NCBI RefSeq assembly: GCF_037975245.1
Contig: NC_092572.1
Span: 186,001 to 250,000, forward strand
DNA length: 64,000 nucleotides
Direction of reading: 5' to 3'
Source of the DNA: Apostichopus japonicus
Lineage: Eukaryota > Echinodermata > Holothuroidea > Aspidochirotida > Stichopodidae
Shown here: positions 1 through 12,768 of the stretch, piece after piece
Numbering within the stretch: position 1 is the first letter of the stretch
Layout of the letters: each line of letters starts with the position of its first letter
Program-made: the position numbers and the translations under genes
Notes under the pieces: generated by a model
The model's database searches: none
Told to the model about the DNA's origin: nothing
Seen by the model: only the letters and a program-made list of their open reading frames with translations

Positions 1-3000
1 CAGAATATATGATATTTTCAGGGTATTGAAGCATTGTATAGGACAATGTTGAGCAAGTTTATGTATACTGTTCCCTTCATGTCATGTCTCTAAACACTTG
101 TTCATTTGCCAGGATAGTATTAAAGCAGTAGGAATATCCTGTTTCTATCAGAATATATGATATTTTCAGGGTATTGTAGCATTGTACAGGGCAATGTTGA
201 GACAAGTTTATGTATGTACTGTTCCCGTCATGTCTCTAAACACTTGTACAGTTGCCAGGATAGTATTAAAGCAGTAGGAATATCCTGTTTCTATCAGAAT
301 ATATGATATTTTCAGGGTATTGAAGCATTGTATAGGACAATGTTGGACAAGTTTATGTATACTGTTCCCTTCATGTCATGTCTCAAAACACTTGTACATT
401 TGCCAGGATAGTATTAAAGCAGTAGGAATATCCTGTTTCTATCAGAATATATGATATTTTCAAGGTATTGTAGCATTGTACAGGGCAATGTTGAGACAAG
501 TTTATGTATACTGTTCCCGTCATGTCTCTAAACACTTGTTCATTTGCCAGGATAGTATTAAAGCAGTAGGAATATCCTGTTTCTATCAGAATATATGATA
601 TTTTCAAGGTATTGAAGCATTGTATAGGACAATGTTGAGCAAGTTTATGTATACTGTTCCCTTCATGTCATGTCCCTAAACACTTGTACAGTTGCCAGGA
701 TAGTATTAAAGCAGTAGGAATATCCTGTTTCTATCAGAATATATGATATTTTCAGGGTATTGAAGCATTGTATAGGACAATGTTGAGACAAGTTTATGTA
801 TACTGTTCCCTTCATGTCATGTCCCTAAACACTTGTTCATTTGCCAGGATAGTATTAAAGCAGTAGGAATATCCTGTTTCTATCAGAATATATGATATTT
901 TCAGGGTATTGAAGCATTGTATAGGACAATGTTGAGCAAGTTTATGTATACTGTTCCCTTCATGTCATGTCCCTAAACACTTGTACAGTTGCCAGGATAG
1001 TATTAAAGCAGTAGGAATATCCTGTTTCTATCAGAATATATGATATTTTCAAGGTATTGAAGCATTGTATAGGACAATGTTGAGCAAGTTTATGTATACT
1101 GTTCCCTTCATGTCATGTCCCTAAACACTTGTACAGTTGCCAGGATAGTATTAAAGCAGTAGGAATATCCTGTTTCTATCAGAATATATGATATTTTCAG
1201 GGTATTGTAGCATTGTACAGGGCAATGTTGAGACAAGTTTATGTATGTACTGTTCCCGTCATGTCTCTAAACACTTGTACAGTTGCCAGGATAGTATTAA
1301 AGCAGTAGGAATATCCTGTTTCTATCAGAATATATGATATTTTCAGGGTATTGAAGCATTGTATAGGACAATGTTGGACAAGTTTATGTATACTGTTCCC
1401 TTCATGTCATGTCTCAAAACACTTGTACAGTTGCCAGGATAGTATTAAAGCAGTAGGAATATCCTGTTTCTATCAGAATATATGATATTTTCAAGGTATT
1501 GTAGCATTGTACAGGGCAATGTTGAGACAAGTTTATGTATACTGTTCCCGTCATGTCTCTAAACACTTGTTCATTTGCCAGGATAGTATTAAAGCAGTAG
1601 GAATATCCTGTTTCTATCAGAATATATGATATTTTCAAGGTATTGAAGCATTGTATAGGACAATGTTGAGCAAGTTTATGTATACTGTTCCCTTCATGTC
1701 ATGTCCCTAAACACTTGTACAGTTGCCAGGATAGTATTAAAGCAGTAGGAATATCCTGTTTCTATCAGAATATATGATATTTTCAGGGTATTGAAGCATT
1801 GTATAGGACAATGTTGAGACAAGTTTATGTATACTGTTCCCTTCATGTCATGTCCCTAAACACTTGTTCATTTGCCAGGATAGTATTAAAGCAGTAGGAA
1901 TATCCTGTTTCTATCAGAATATATGATATTTTCAGGGTATTGAAGCATTGTATAGGACAATGTTGAGCAAGTTTATGTATACTGTTCCCTTCATGTCATG
2001 TCCCTAAACACTTGTACAGTTGCCAAGATAGTATTAAAGCAGTAGGAATATCCTGTTTCTATCAGAATATATGATATTTTCAAGGTATTGAAGCATTGTA
2101 TAGGACAATGTTGAGACAAGTTTATGTATACTGTTCCCTTCATGTCATGTCCCTAAACACTTGTACAGTTGCCAGGATAGTATTAAAGCAGTAGGAATAT
2201 CCTGTTTCTATCAGAATATATGATATTTTCAAGGTATTGAAGCATTGTATAGGACAATGTTGAGCAAGTTTATGTATACTGTTCCCTTCATGTCATGTCC
2301 CTTAACACTTGTTCATTTGCCAGGATAGTATTAAAGCAGTAAGAATATCCTGTTTCTATCAGAATATATGATATTTTCAAGGTATTGAAGCATTGTATAG
2401 GACAATGTTGAGACAAGTTTATGTATACTGTTCCCTTCATGTCATGTCCCTAAACACTTGTACAGTTGCCAGGATAGTATTAAAGCAGTAGGAATATCCT
2501 GTTTCTATCAGAATATATGATATTTTCAAGGTATTGTAGCATTGTACAGGGCAATGTTGAGACAAGTTTATGTATACTGTTCCCGTCATGTCTCTAAACA
2601 CTTGTACATTTGCCAGGATAGTATTAAAGCAGTAGGAATATCCTGTTTCTATCAGAATATATGATATTTTCAAGGTATTGTAGCATTGTACAGGGCAATG
2701 TTGAGACAAGTTTATGTATACTGTTCCCGTCATGTCTCTAAACACTTGTACAGTTGCCAGGATAGTATTAAAGCAGTAGGAATATCCTGTTTCTATCAGA
2801 ATATATGATATTTTCAGGGTATTGAAGCATTGTATAGGACAATGTTGAGCAAGTTTATGTATACTGTTCCCTTCATGTCATGTCTCTAAACACTTGTTCA
2901 TTTGCCAGGATAGTATTACAGCAGTAGGAATATCCTGTTTCTATCAGAATATATGATATTTTCAGGGTATTGTAGCATTGTACAGGGCAATGTTGAGACA

Positions 3001-6000
3001 AGTTTATGTATGTACTGTTCCCGTCATGTCTCTAAACACTTGTACAGTTGCCAGGATAGTATTAAAGCAGTAGGAATATCCTGTTTCTATCAGAATATAT
3101 GATATTTTCAGGGTATTGAAGCATTGTATAGGACAATGTTGGACAAGTTTATGTATACTGTTCCCTTCATGTCATGTCTCAAAACACTTGTACATTTGCC
3201 AGGATAGTATTAAAGCAGTAGGAATATCCTGTTTCTATCAGAATATATGATATTTTCAAGGTATTGTAGCATTGTACAGGGCAATGTTGAGACAAGTTTA
3301 TGTATACTGTTCCCGTCATGTCTCTAAACACTTGTTCATTTGCCAGGATAGTATTAAAGCAGTAGGAATATCCTGTTTCTATCAGAATATATGATATTTT
3401 CAAGGTATTGAAGCATTGTATAGGACAATGTTGAGCAAGTTTATGTATACTGTTCCCTTCATGTCATGTCCCTAAACACTTGTACAGTTGCCAGGATAGT
3501 ATTAAAGCAGTAGGAATATCCTGTTTCTATCAGAATATATGATATTTTCAGGGTATTGAAGCATTGTATAGGACAATGTTGAGACAAGTTTATGTATACT
3601 GTTCCCTTCATGTCATGTCCCTAAACACTTGTTCATTTGCCAGGATAGTATTAAAGCAGTAGGAATATCCTGTTTCTATCAGAATATATGATATTTTCAG
3701 GGTATTGATGCATTGTATAGGACAATGTTGAGCAAGTTTATGTATACTGTTCCCTTCATGTCATGTCCCTAAACACTTGTACAGTTGCCAGGATAGTATT
3801 AAAGCAGTAGGAATATCCTGTTTCTATCAGAATATATGATATTTTCAAGGTATTGAAGCATTGTATAGGACAATGTTGAGCAAGTTTATGTATACTGTTC
3901 CCTTCATGTCATGTCCCTAAACACTTGTACAGTTGCCAGGATAGTATTAAAGCAGTAGGAATATCCTGTTTCTATCAGAATATATGATATTTTCAGGGTA
4001 TTGAAGCATTGTATAGGACAATGTTGAGCAAGTTTATGTATACTGTTCCCTTCATGTCATGTCCCTAAACACTTGTTCATTTGCCAGGATAGTATTAAAG
4101 CAGTAAGAATATCCTGTTTCTATCAGAATATATGATATTTTCAAGGTATTGTAGCATTGTACAGGGCAATGTTGAGACAAGTTTATGTATACTGTTCCCG
4201 TCATGTCTCTAAACACTTGTACATTTGCCAGGATAGTATTAAAGCAGTAGGAATATCCTGTTTCTATCAGAATATATGATATTTTCAGGGTATTGAAGCA
4301 TTGTATAGGACAATGTTGAGCAAGTTTATGTATACTGTTCCCTTCATGTCATGTCTCAAAAGACTTGTACAGTTGCCAGGATAGTAGCAGTAGGAATATC
4401 CTGTTTCTATCAGAATGTATGATATTTTCAAGGTATTGTAGCATTGTACAGGGCAATGTTGAGACAAGTTAATGTATACTGTTCCCTTCATGTCATGTCT
4501 CTAAACACTTGTACAGTTGCCAGGATAGTATTAAAGCAGTAGGAATATCCTGTTTCTATCAGAATGTATGATATTTTCAAGGTATTGTAGCATTGTACAG
4601 GGCAATGTTGAGACAAGTTTATGTATACTGTTCCCGTCATGTCTCTAAACACTTGTACATTTGCCAGGATAGTATTAAAGCAGTAGGAATATCCTGTTTC
4701 TATCAGAATATATGATATTTTCAAGGTATTGTAGCATTGTACAGGACAATGTTGAGACAAGTTTATGTATACTGTTCCCTTCATGTCATGTCTCAAAACA
4801 CTTGTACAGTTGCCAGGATAGTATTAAAGCAGTAGGAATATCCTGTTTCTATCAGAATATATGATATTTTCAAGGTATTGTAGCATTGTACAGGACAATG
4901 TTGAGACAAGTTTATGTATACTGTTCCCTTCATGTCATGTCTCAAAAGACTTGTACAGTTGCCAGGATAGTATTAAAGCAGTAGGAATATCCTGTTTCTA
5001 TCAGAATATATGATATTTTCAGGGTATTGAAGCATTGTATAGGACAATGTTGGACAAGTTTATGTATACTGTTCCCTTCATGTCATGTCTCAAAACACTT
5101 GTACATTTGCCAGGATAGTATTAAAGCAGTAGGAATATCCTGTTTCTATCAGAATATATGATATTTTCAAGGTATTGTAGCATTGTACAGGGCAATGTTG
5201 AGACAAGTTTATGTATACTGTTCCCGTCATGTCTCTAAACACTTGTTCATTTGCCAGGATAGTATTAAAGCAGTAGGAATATCCTGTTTCTATCAGAATA
5301 TATGATATTTTCAAGGTATTGAAGCATTGTATAGGACAATGTTGAGCAAGTTTATGTATACTGTTCCCTTCATGTCATGTCCCTAAACACTTGTACAGTT
5401 GCCAGGATAGTATTAAAGCAGTAGGAATATCCTGTTTCTATCAGAATATATGATATTTTCAGGGTATTGAAGCATTGTATAGGACAATGTTGAGACAAGT
5501 TTATGTATACTGTTCCCTTCATGTCATGTCCCTAAACACTTGTTCATTTGCCAGGATAGTATTAAAGCAGTAGGAATATCCTGTTTCTATCAGAATATAT
5601 GATATTTTCAGGGTATTGAAGCATTGTATAGGACAATGTTGAGCAAGTTTATGTATACTGTTCCCTTCATGTCATGTCCCTAAACACTTGTACAGTTGCC
5701 AGGATAGTATTAAAGCAGTAGGAATATCCTGTTTCTATCAGAATATATGATATTTTCAAGGTATTGAAGCATTGTATAGGACAATGTTGAGCAAGTTTAT
5801 GTATACTGTTCCCTTCATGTCATGTCCCTAAACACTTGTACAGTTGCCAGGATAGTATTAAAGCAGTAGGAATATCCTGTTTCTATCAGAATATATGATA
5901 TTTTCAGGGTATTGAAGCATTGTATAGGACAATGTTGAGCAAGTTTATGTATACTGTTCCCTTCATGTCATGTCCCTAAACACTTGTTCATTTGCCAGGA

Positions 6001-9000
6001 TAGTATTAAAGCAGTAAGAATATCCTGTTTCTATCAGAATATATGATATTTTCAAGGTATTGTAGCATTGTACAGGGCAATGTTGAGACAAGTTTATGTA
6101 TACTGTTCCCGTCATGTCTCTAAACACTTGTACATTTGCCAGGATAGTATTAAAGCAGTAGGAATATCCTGTTTCTATCAGAATATATGATATTTTCAGG
6201 GTATTGAAGCATTGTATAGGACAATGTTGAGCAAGTTTATGTATACTGTTCCCTTCATGTCATGTCTCAAAAGACTTGTACAGTTGCCAGGATAGTAGCA
6301 GTAGGAATATCCTGTTTCTATCAGAATGTATGATATTTTCAAGGTATTGTAGCATTGTACAGGGCAATGTTGAGACAAGTTTATGTATACTGTTCCCTTC
6401 ATGTCATGTCTCTAAACACTTGTACATTTGACAGGATAGTATTAAAGCAGTAGGAATATCCTGTTTCTATCACAATGTATGATATTTTCAATGTATTGTA
6501 GCATTGTACAGGGCAATGTTGAGACAAGTTTATGTATACTGTTCCCTTCATGTCACGTCTCAAAACACTTGTACAGTTGCCAGGATAGTATTAAAGCAGT
6601 AGGAATATCCTGTTTCTATCAGAATATATGATATTTTCAAGGTATTGTAGCATTGTACAGGACAATGTTGAGACAAGTTTATGTATACTGTTCCCTTCAT
6701 GTCATGTTTCTAAACACTTGTACAGTTGCCAGGATAGTATTAAAGCAGTAGGAATATCCTGTTTCTATCAGAATATATGATATTTTCAAGGTATTGTAGC
6801 ATTGTACAGGACAATGTTGAGACAAGTTTATGTATACTGTTCCCTTCATGTCATGTCTCAAAAGACTTGTACAGTTGCCAGGATAGTATTAAAGCAGTAG
6901 GAATAACCTGTTTCTATCAGAATATATATTTTCAAGGTATTGTGGCATTGTATAGGGCAATGTTGAGACAAGTTTATGTATACTGTTCCCTTCATGTCAT
7001 GTCTCAAAACACTTGTACAGTTGCCAGGATAGTATTAAAGCAGTAGGAATATCCTGTTTCTATCAGAATATATGATATTTTCAAGGTATTGTAGCATTGT
7101 ACAGGGCAATGTTGAGACAAGTTTATGTATACTGTTCCCTTCATGTCATGTCTCAAAACATTTGTTCATTTGCCAGGATAGTATTAAAGCAGTAGGAATA
7201 TCCTGTTTCTATCAGAATATATATTTTCAATGTATTGTAGCATTGTACAGGACAATGTTGAGACAAGTTTATGTATACTGTTCCCTTCATGTCATGTCTC
7301 AAAACACTTGTACAGTTGCCAGGATAGTATTAAAGCAGTAGGAATATCCTGTTTCTATCAGAATATATGATATTTTCAAGGTATTGAAGCATTGTATAGG
7401 ACAATGTTGAGCAAGTTTATGTATACTGTTCCCTTCATGTCATGTCCCTTAACACTTGTTCATTTGCCAGGATAGTATTAAAGCAGTAAGAATATCCTGT
7501 TTCTATCAGAATATATGATATTTTCAAGGTATTGAAGCATTGTATAGGACAATGTTGAGACAAGTTTATGTATACTGTTCCCTTCATGTCATGTCCCTAA
7601 ACACTTGTACAGTTGCCAGGATAGTATTAAAGCAGTAGGAATATCCTGTTTCTATCAGAATATATGATATTTTCAAGGTATTGTAGCATTGTACAGGGCA
7701 ATGTTGAGACAAGTTTATGTATACTGTTCCCGTCATGTCTCTAAACACTTGTACATTTGCCAGGATAGTATTAAAGCAGTAGGAATATCCTGTTTCTATC
7801 AGAATATATGATATTTTCAAGGTATTGTAGCATTGTACAGGGCAATGTTGAGACAAGTTTATGTATACTGTTCCCGTCATGTCTCTAAACACTTGTACAG
7901 TTGCCAGGATAGTATTAAAGCAGTAGGAATATCCTGTTTCTATCAGAATATATGATATTTTCAGGGTATTGAAGCATTGTATAGGACAATGTTGAGCAAG
8001 TTTATGTATACTGTTCCCTTCATGTCATGTCTCTAAACACTTGTTCATTTGCCAGGATAGTATTACAGCAGTAGGAATATCCTGTTTCTATCAGAATATA
8101 TGATATTTTCAGGGTATTGTAGCATTGTACAGGGCAATGTTGAGACAAGTTTATGTATGTACTGTTCCCGTCATGTCTCTAAACACTTGTACAGTTGCCA
8201 GGATAGTATTAAAGCAGTAGGAATATCCTGTTTCTATCAGAATATATGATATTTTCAGGGTATTGAAGCATTGTATAGGACAATGTTGGACAAGTTTATG
8301 TATACTGTTCCCTTCATGTCATGTCTCAAAACACTTGTACATTTGCCAGGATAGTATTAAAGCAGTAGGAATATCCTGTTTCTATCAGAATATATGATAT
8401 TTTCAAGGTATTGTAGCATTGTACAGGGCAATGTTGAGACAAGTTTATGTATACTGTTCCCGTCATGTCTCTAAACACTTGTTCATTTGCCAGGATAGTA
8501 TTAAAGCAGTAGGAATATCCTGTTTCTATCAGAATATATGATATTTTCAAGGTATTGAAGCATTGTATAGGACAATGTTGAGCAAGTTTATGTATACTGT
8601 TCCCTTCATGTCATGTCCCTAAACACTTGTACAGTTGCCAGGATAGTATTAAAGCAGTAGGAATATCCTGTTTCTATCAGAATATATGATATTTTCAGGG
8701 TATTGAAGCATTGTATAGGACAATGTTGAGACAAGTTTATGTATACTGTTCCCTTCATGTCATGTCCCTAAACACTTGTTCATTTGCCAGGATAGTATTA
8801 AAGCAGTAGGAATATCCTGTTTCTATCAGAATATATGATATTTTCAGGGTATTGAAGCATTGTATAGGACAATGTTGAGCAAGTTTATGTATACTGTTCC
8901 CTTCATGTCATGTCCCTAAACACTTGTACAGTTGCCAGGATAGTATTAAAGCAGTAGGAATATCCTGTTTCTATCAGAATATATGATATTTTCAAGGTAT

Positions 9001-12000
9001 TGAAGCATTGTATAGGACAATGTTGAGCAAGTTTATGTATACTGTTCCCTTCATGTCATGTCCCTAAACACTTGTACAGTTGCCAGGATAGTATTAAAGC
9101 AGTAGGAATATCCTGTTTCTATCAGAATATATGATATTTTCAGGGTATTGAAGCATTGTATAGGACAATGTTGAGCAAGTTTATGTATACTGTTCCCTTC
9201 ATGTCATGTCCCTAAACACTTGTTCATTTGCCAGGATAGTATTAAAGCAGTAAGAATATCCTGTTTCTATCAGAATATATGATATTTTCAAGGTATTGTA
9301 GCATTGTACAGGGCAATGTTGAGACAAGTTTATGTATACTGTTCCCGTCATGTCTCTAAACACTTGTACATTTGCCAGGATAGTATTAAAGCAGTAGGAA
9401 TATCCTGTTTCTATCAGAATATATGATATTTTCAGGGTATTGAAGCATTGTATAGGACAATGTTGAGCAAGTTTATGTATACTGTTCCCTTCATGTCATG
9501 TCTCAAAAGACTTGTACAGTTGCCAGGATAGTAGCAGTAGGAATATCCTGTTTCTATCAGAATGTATGATATTTTCAAGGTATTGTAGCATTGTACAGGG
9601 CAATGTTGAGACAAGTTAATGTATACTGTTCCCTTCATGTCATGTCTCTAAACACTTGTACAGTTGCCAGGATAGTATTAAAGCAGTAGGAATATCCTGT
9701 TTCTATCAGAATGTATGATATTTTCAAGGTATTGTAGCATTGTACAGGGCAATGTTGAGACAAGTTTATGTATACTGTTCCCGTCATGTCTCTAAACACT
9801 TGTACATTTGCCAGGATAGTATTAAAGCAGTAGGAATATCCTGTTTCTATCAGAATATATGATATTTTCAAGGTATTGTAGCATTGTACAGGACAATGTT
9901 GAGACAAGTTTATGTATACTGTTCCCTTCATGTCATGTCTCAAAACACTTGTACAGTTGCCAGGATAGTATTAAAGCAGTAGGAATATCCTGTTTCTATC
10001 AGAATATATGATATTTTCAAGGTATTGTAGCATTGTACAGGACAATGTTGAGACAAGTTTATGTATACTGTTCCCTTCATGTCATGTCTCAAAAGACTTG
10101 TACAGTTGCCAGGATAGTATTAAAGCAGTAGGAATATCCTGTTTCTATCAGAATATATGATATTTTCAGGGTATTGAAGCATTGTATAGGACAATGTTGG
10201 ACAAGTTTATGTATACTGTTCCCTTCATGTCATGTCTCAAAACACTTGTACATTTGCCAGGATAGTATTAAAGCAGTAGGAATATCCTGTTTCTATCAGA
10301 ATATATGATATTTTCAAGGTATTGTAGCATTGTACAGGGCAATGTTGAGACAAGTTTATGTATACTGTTCCCGTCATGTCTCTAAACACTTGTTCATTTG
10401 CCAGGATAGTATTAAAGCAGTAGGAATATCCTGTTTCTATCAGAATATATGATATTTTCAAGGTATTGAAGCATTGTATAGGACAATGTTGAGCAAGTTT
10501 ATGTATACTGTTCCCTTCATGTCATGTCCCTAAACACTTGTACAGTTGCCAGGATAGTATTAAAGCAGTAGGAATATCCTGTTTCTATCAGAATATATGA
10601 TATTTTCAGGGTATTGAAGCATTGTATAGGACAATGTTGAGACAAGTTTATGTATACTGTTCCCTTCATGTCATGTCCCTAAACACTTGTTCATTTGCCA
10701 GGATAGTATTAAAGCAGTAGGAATATCCTGTTTCTATCAGAATATATGATATTTTCAGGGTATTGAAGCATTGTATAGGACAATGTTGAGCAAGTTTATG
10801 TATACTGTTCCCTTCATGTCATGTCCCTAAACACTTGTACAGTTGCCAGGATAGTATTAAAGCAGTAGGAATATCCTGTTTCTATCAGAATATATGATAT
10901 TTTCAAGGTATTGAAGCATTGTATAGGACAATGTTGAGCAAGTTTATGTATACTGTTCCCTTCATGTCATGTCCCTAAACACTTGTACAGTTGCCAGGAT
11001 AGTATTAAAGCAGTAGGAATATCCTGTTTCTATCAGAATATATGATATTTTCAGGGTATTGAAGCATTGTATAGGACAATGTTGAGCAAGTTTATGTATA
11101 CTGTTCCCTTCATGTCATGTCCCTAAACACTTGTTCATTTGCCAGGATAGTATTAAAGCAGTAAGAATATCCTGTTTCTATCAGAATATATGATATTTTC
11201 AAGGTATTGTAGCATTGTACAGGGCAATGTTGAGACAAGTTTATGTATACTGTTCCCGTCATGTCTCTAAACACTTGTACATTTGCCAGGATAGTATTAA
11301 AGCAGTAGGAATATCCTGTTTCTATCAGAATATATGATATTTTCAGGGTATTGAAGCATTGTATAGGACAATGTTGAGACAAGTTTATGTATACTGTTCC
11401 CTTCATGTCATGTCTCTAAACACTTGTACAGTTGCCAGGATAGTATTAAAGCAGTAGGAATATCCTGTTTCTATCAGAATATATGATATTTTCAAGGTAT
11501 TGTAGCATTGTACAGGACAATGTTGAGACAAGTTTATGTATACTGTTCCCTTCATGTCATGTCTCAAAAGACTTGTACAGTTGCCAGGATAGTATTAAAG
11601 CAGTAGGAATATCCTGTTTCTATCAGAATATATGATATTTTCAAGGTATTGTGGCATTGTACAGGGCAATGTTGGGACAAGTTTATGTATACTGTTCCCT
11701 TCATGTCATGTCTCAAAAGACTTGTTCATTTGCCAGGATAGTATTAAAGCAGTAGGAATATCCTGTTTCTATCAGAATATATGATATTTTCAAGGTATTG
11801 TGGCATTGTACAGGGCAATGTTGAGACAAGTTTATGTATACTGTTCCCTTCATGTCATGTCTCAAAAGACTTGTACAGTTGCCAGGATAGTATTAAAGCA
11901 GTAGGAATATCCTGTTTCTATCAGAATATATGATATTTTCAAGGTATTGTGGCATTGTACAGGGCAATGTTGAGACAAGTTTATGTATACTGTTCCCTTC

Positions 12001-12075
12001 ATGTCATGTCTCAAAAGACTTGTTCATTTGCCAGGATAGTATTAAAGCAGTAGGAATATCCTGTTTCTATCAGAA
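1..12075. repeat. 149-bp satellite array, about 81 units, running off the left edge
   Basis: Head-to-tail copies of a unit of about 149 bp fill this stretch; individual units vary by a few bases. A typical unit runs from ttgccaggatagtattaaag to ctcaaaacacttgtacag. Two main monomer types alternate: one with gtattgaagcattgtatagg and gagcaag, the other with gtattgtagcattgtacagg and gagacaag. Short open frames in it (68-111 residues, both strands) recur with the repeat and match no family. The array stops abruptly at 12075 and lies about 600 bp downstream of the last visible SIDT exon. Because that gene is incomplete, the array is probably intronic. Confidence 0.97.
2157..11375. repeat. Higher-order duplication inside the 149-bp satellite
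   Basis: About 4.07 kb (roughly 2157-6228) recurs almost identically at 7304-11375, a shift of 5147 bp. Rare variants mark the register: cccttaacac near 2298 and 7445, and a short unit with gtagcagtag at 4384 and 9531. A shorter shift of 1911 bp is nested inside: the same short unit appears at 6295. The copies diverge at about 6230 versus 11377 (gagcaag versus gagacaag). This points to recent block duplication by unequal exchange. Confidence 0.85.
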
Positions 12076-12669
12076 AAGGTTAGAAACTGTTGAAACTATC
12101 AGCATGACTGCTTTAAAGCATACATGAGAGGCTCAGAGGACAGTACAGACTGGCATTCATAGGGAAACAAAGACGAAATATTTCTGAGCAAACTTGACAA
12201 TAGAATAGCTTAACAGTAAGAAACATGGCAACAAAAGAACTATAAACAAAGAGAACTGAGTAAGAATGTGACAAGAGAATAACTAACAGATACAGTAGTA
12301 ATGAATAAACATGAGAGAAGTAAAAACACCCTACTAAATCAGTTATAGGCATAATTGTAAGAAAAAGTGCATTTCCATAAATAAACAAAATCATACGTCT
12401 TTTGCAAATGTACCTCACAAAGAATATTTCCATATGAGTGTGCAGCATAACAGAGTGGGGGCAGCTTCACAGTCAAGAATAAACATGAGAAAAACTAATA
12501 TGAGGAGACAAGATCAGACTCAAATATAAGAAATAGATATATTTATTATAACAGAATCATTTTACATATAGGTCACAAGAGTTATAACTATAAGTATAAG
12601 GAACAAGCAAGAGAAGTTCTCAGCAATAATGACAAGACCATGAAAATAAATAAGGTGAACTAGTCTGAC
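12076..12669. other. Probable SIDT intron sequence, no gene seen
   Basis: AT-rich single-copy-looking DNA between the satellite and the last visible SIDT exon. I looked on the minus strand for the next SIDT exon, expected to carry a conserved CPxYD-type segment, and found none. The 111-residue frame at 12113-12448 has no recognisable domain. Confidence 0.5.
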
Positions 12670-12768
12670 CTTCTTCTCCTGGACTGAGAGATAGGCACAA
12701 ATGTCATCGTCAGATGAAACTTTCACAATGACTGTGTCTACATCATCAGGAAAGGTGTATTCCAGAAG
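12670..12768 (-). CDS. sidt-like: SIDT coding exon 5
   Basis: 33 codons, phase 0 at both ends. It reads LLEYTFPDDVDTVIVKVSSD followed by DDICAYLSVQEKK. The FP-x-x-VD-(T/S)-VI-(V/I)-KV signature and following Cys are the strongest SIDT match in the window. The acceptor is ATCTTTCAG; the donor AAG|GTCAGA is weaker than the others, so the 3' boundary is slightly less certain. Confidence 0.92.

Noticed and set aside
1-12075. Recurring 68-111 residue open frames in the left array
   Set aside because: They follow the 149-bp period, occur on both strands, break at indels and match no family; they are shadows of the satellite.
12113-12448. Next SIDT exon in the 111-residue minus-strand frame
   Set aside because: No SIDT-like residues follow from the exon at 12670-12768, and no matching splice junction gives a plausible continuation.
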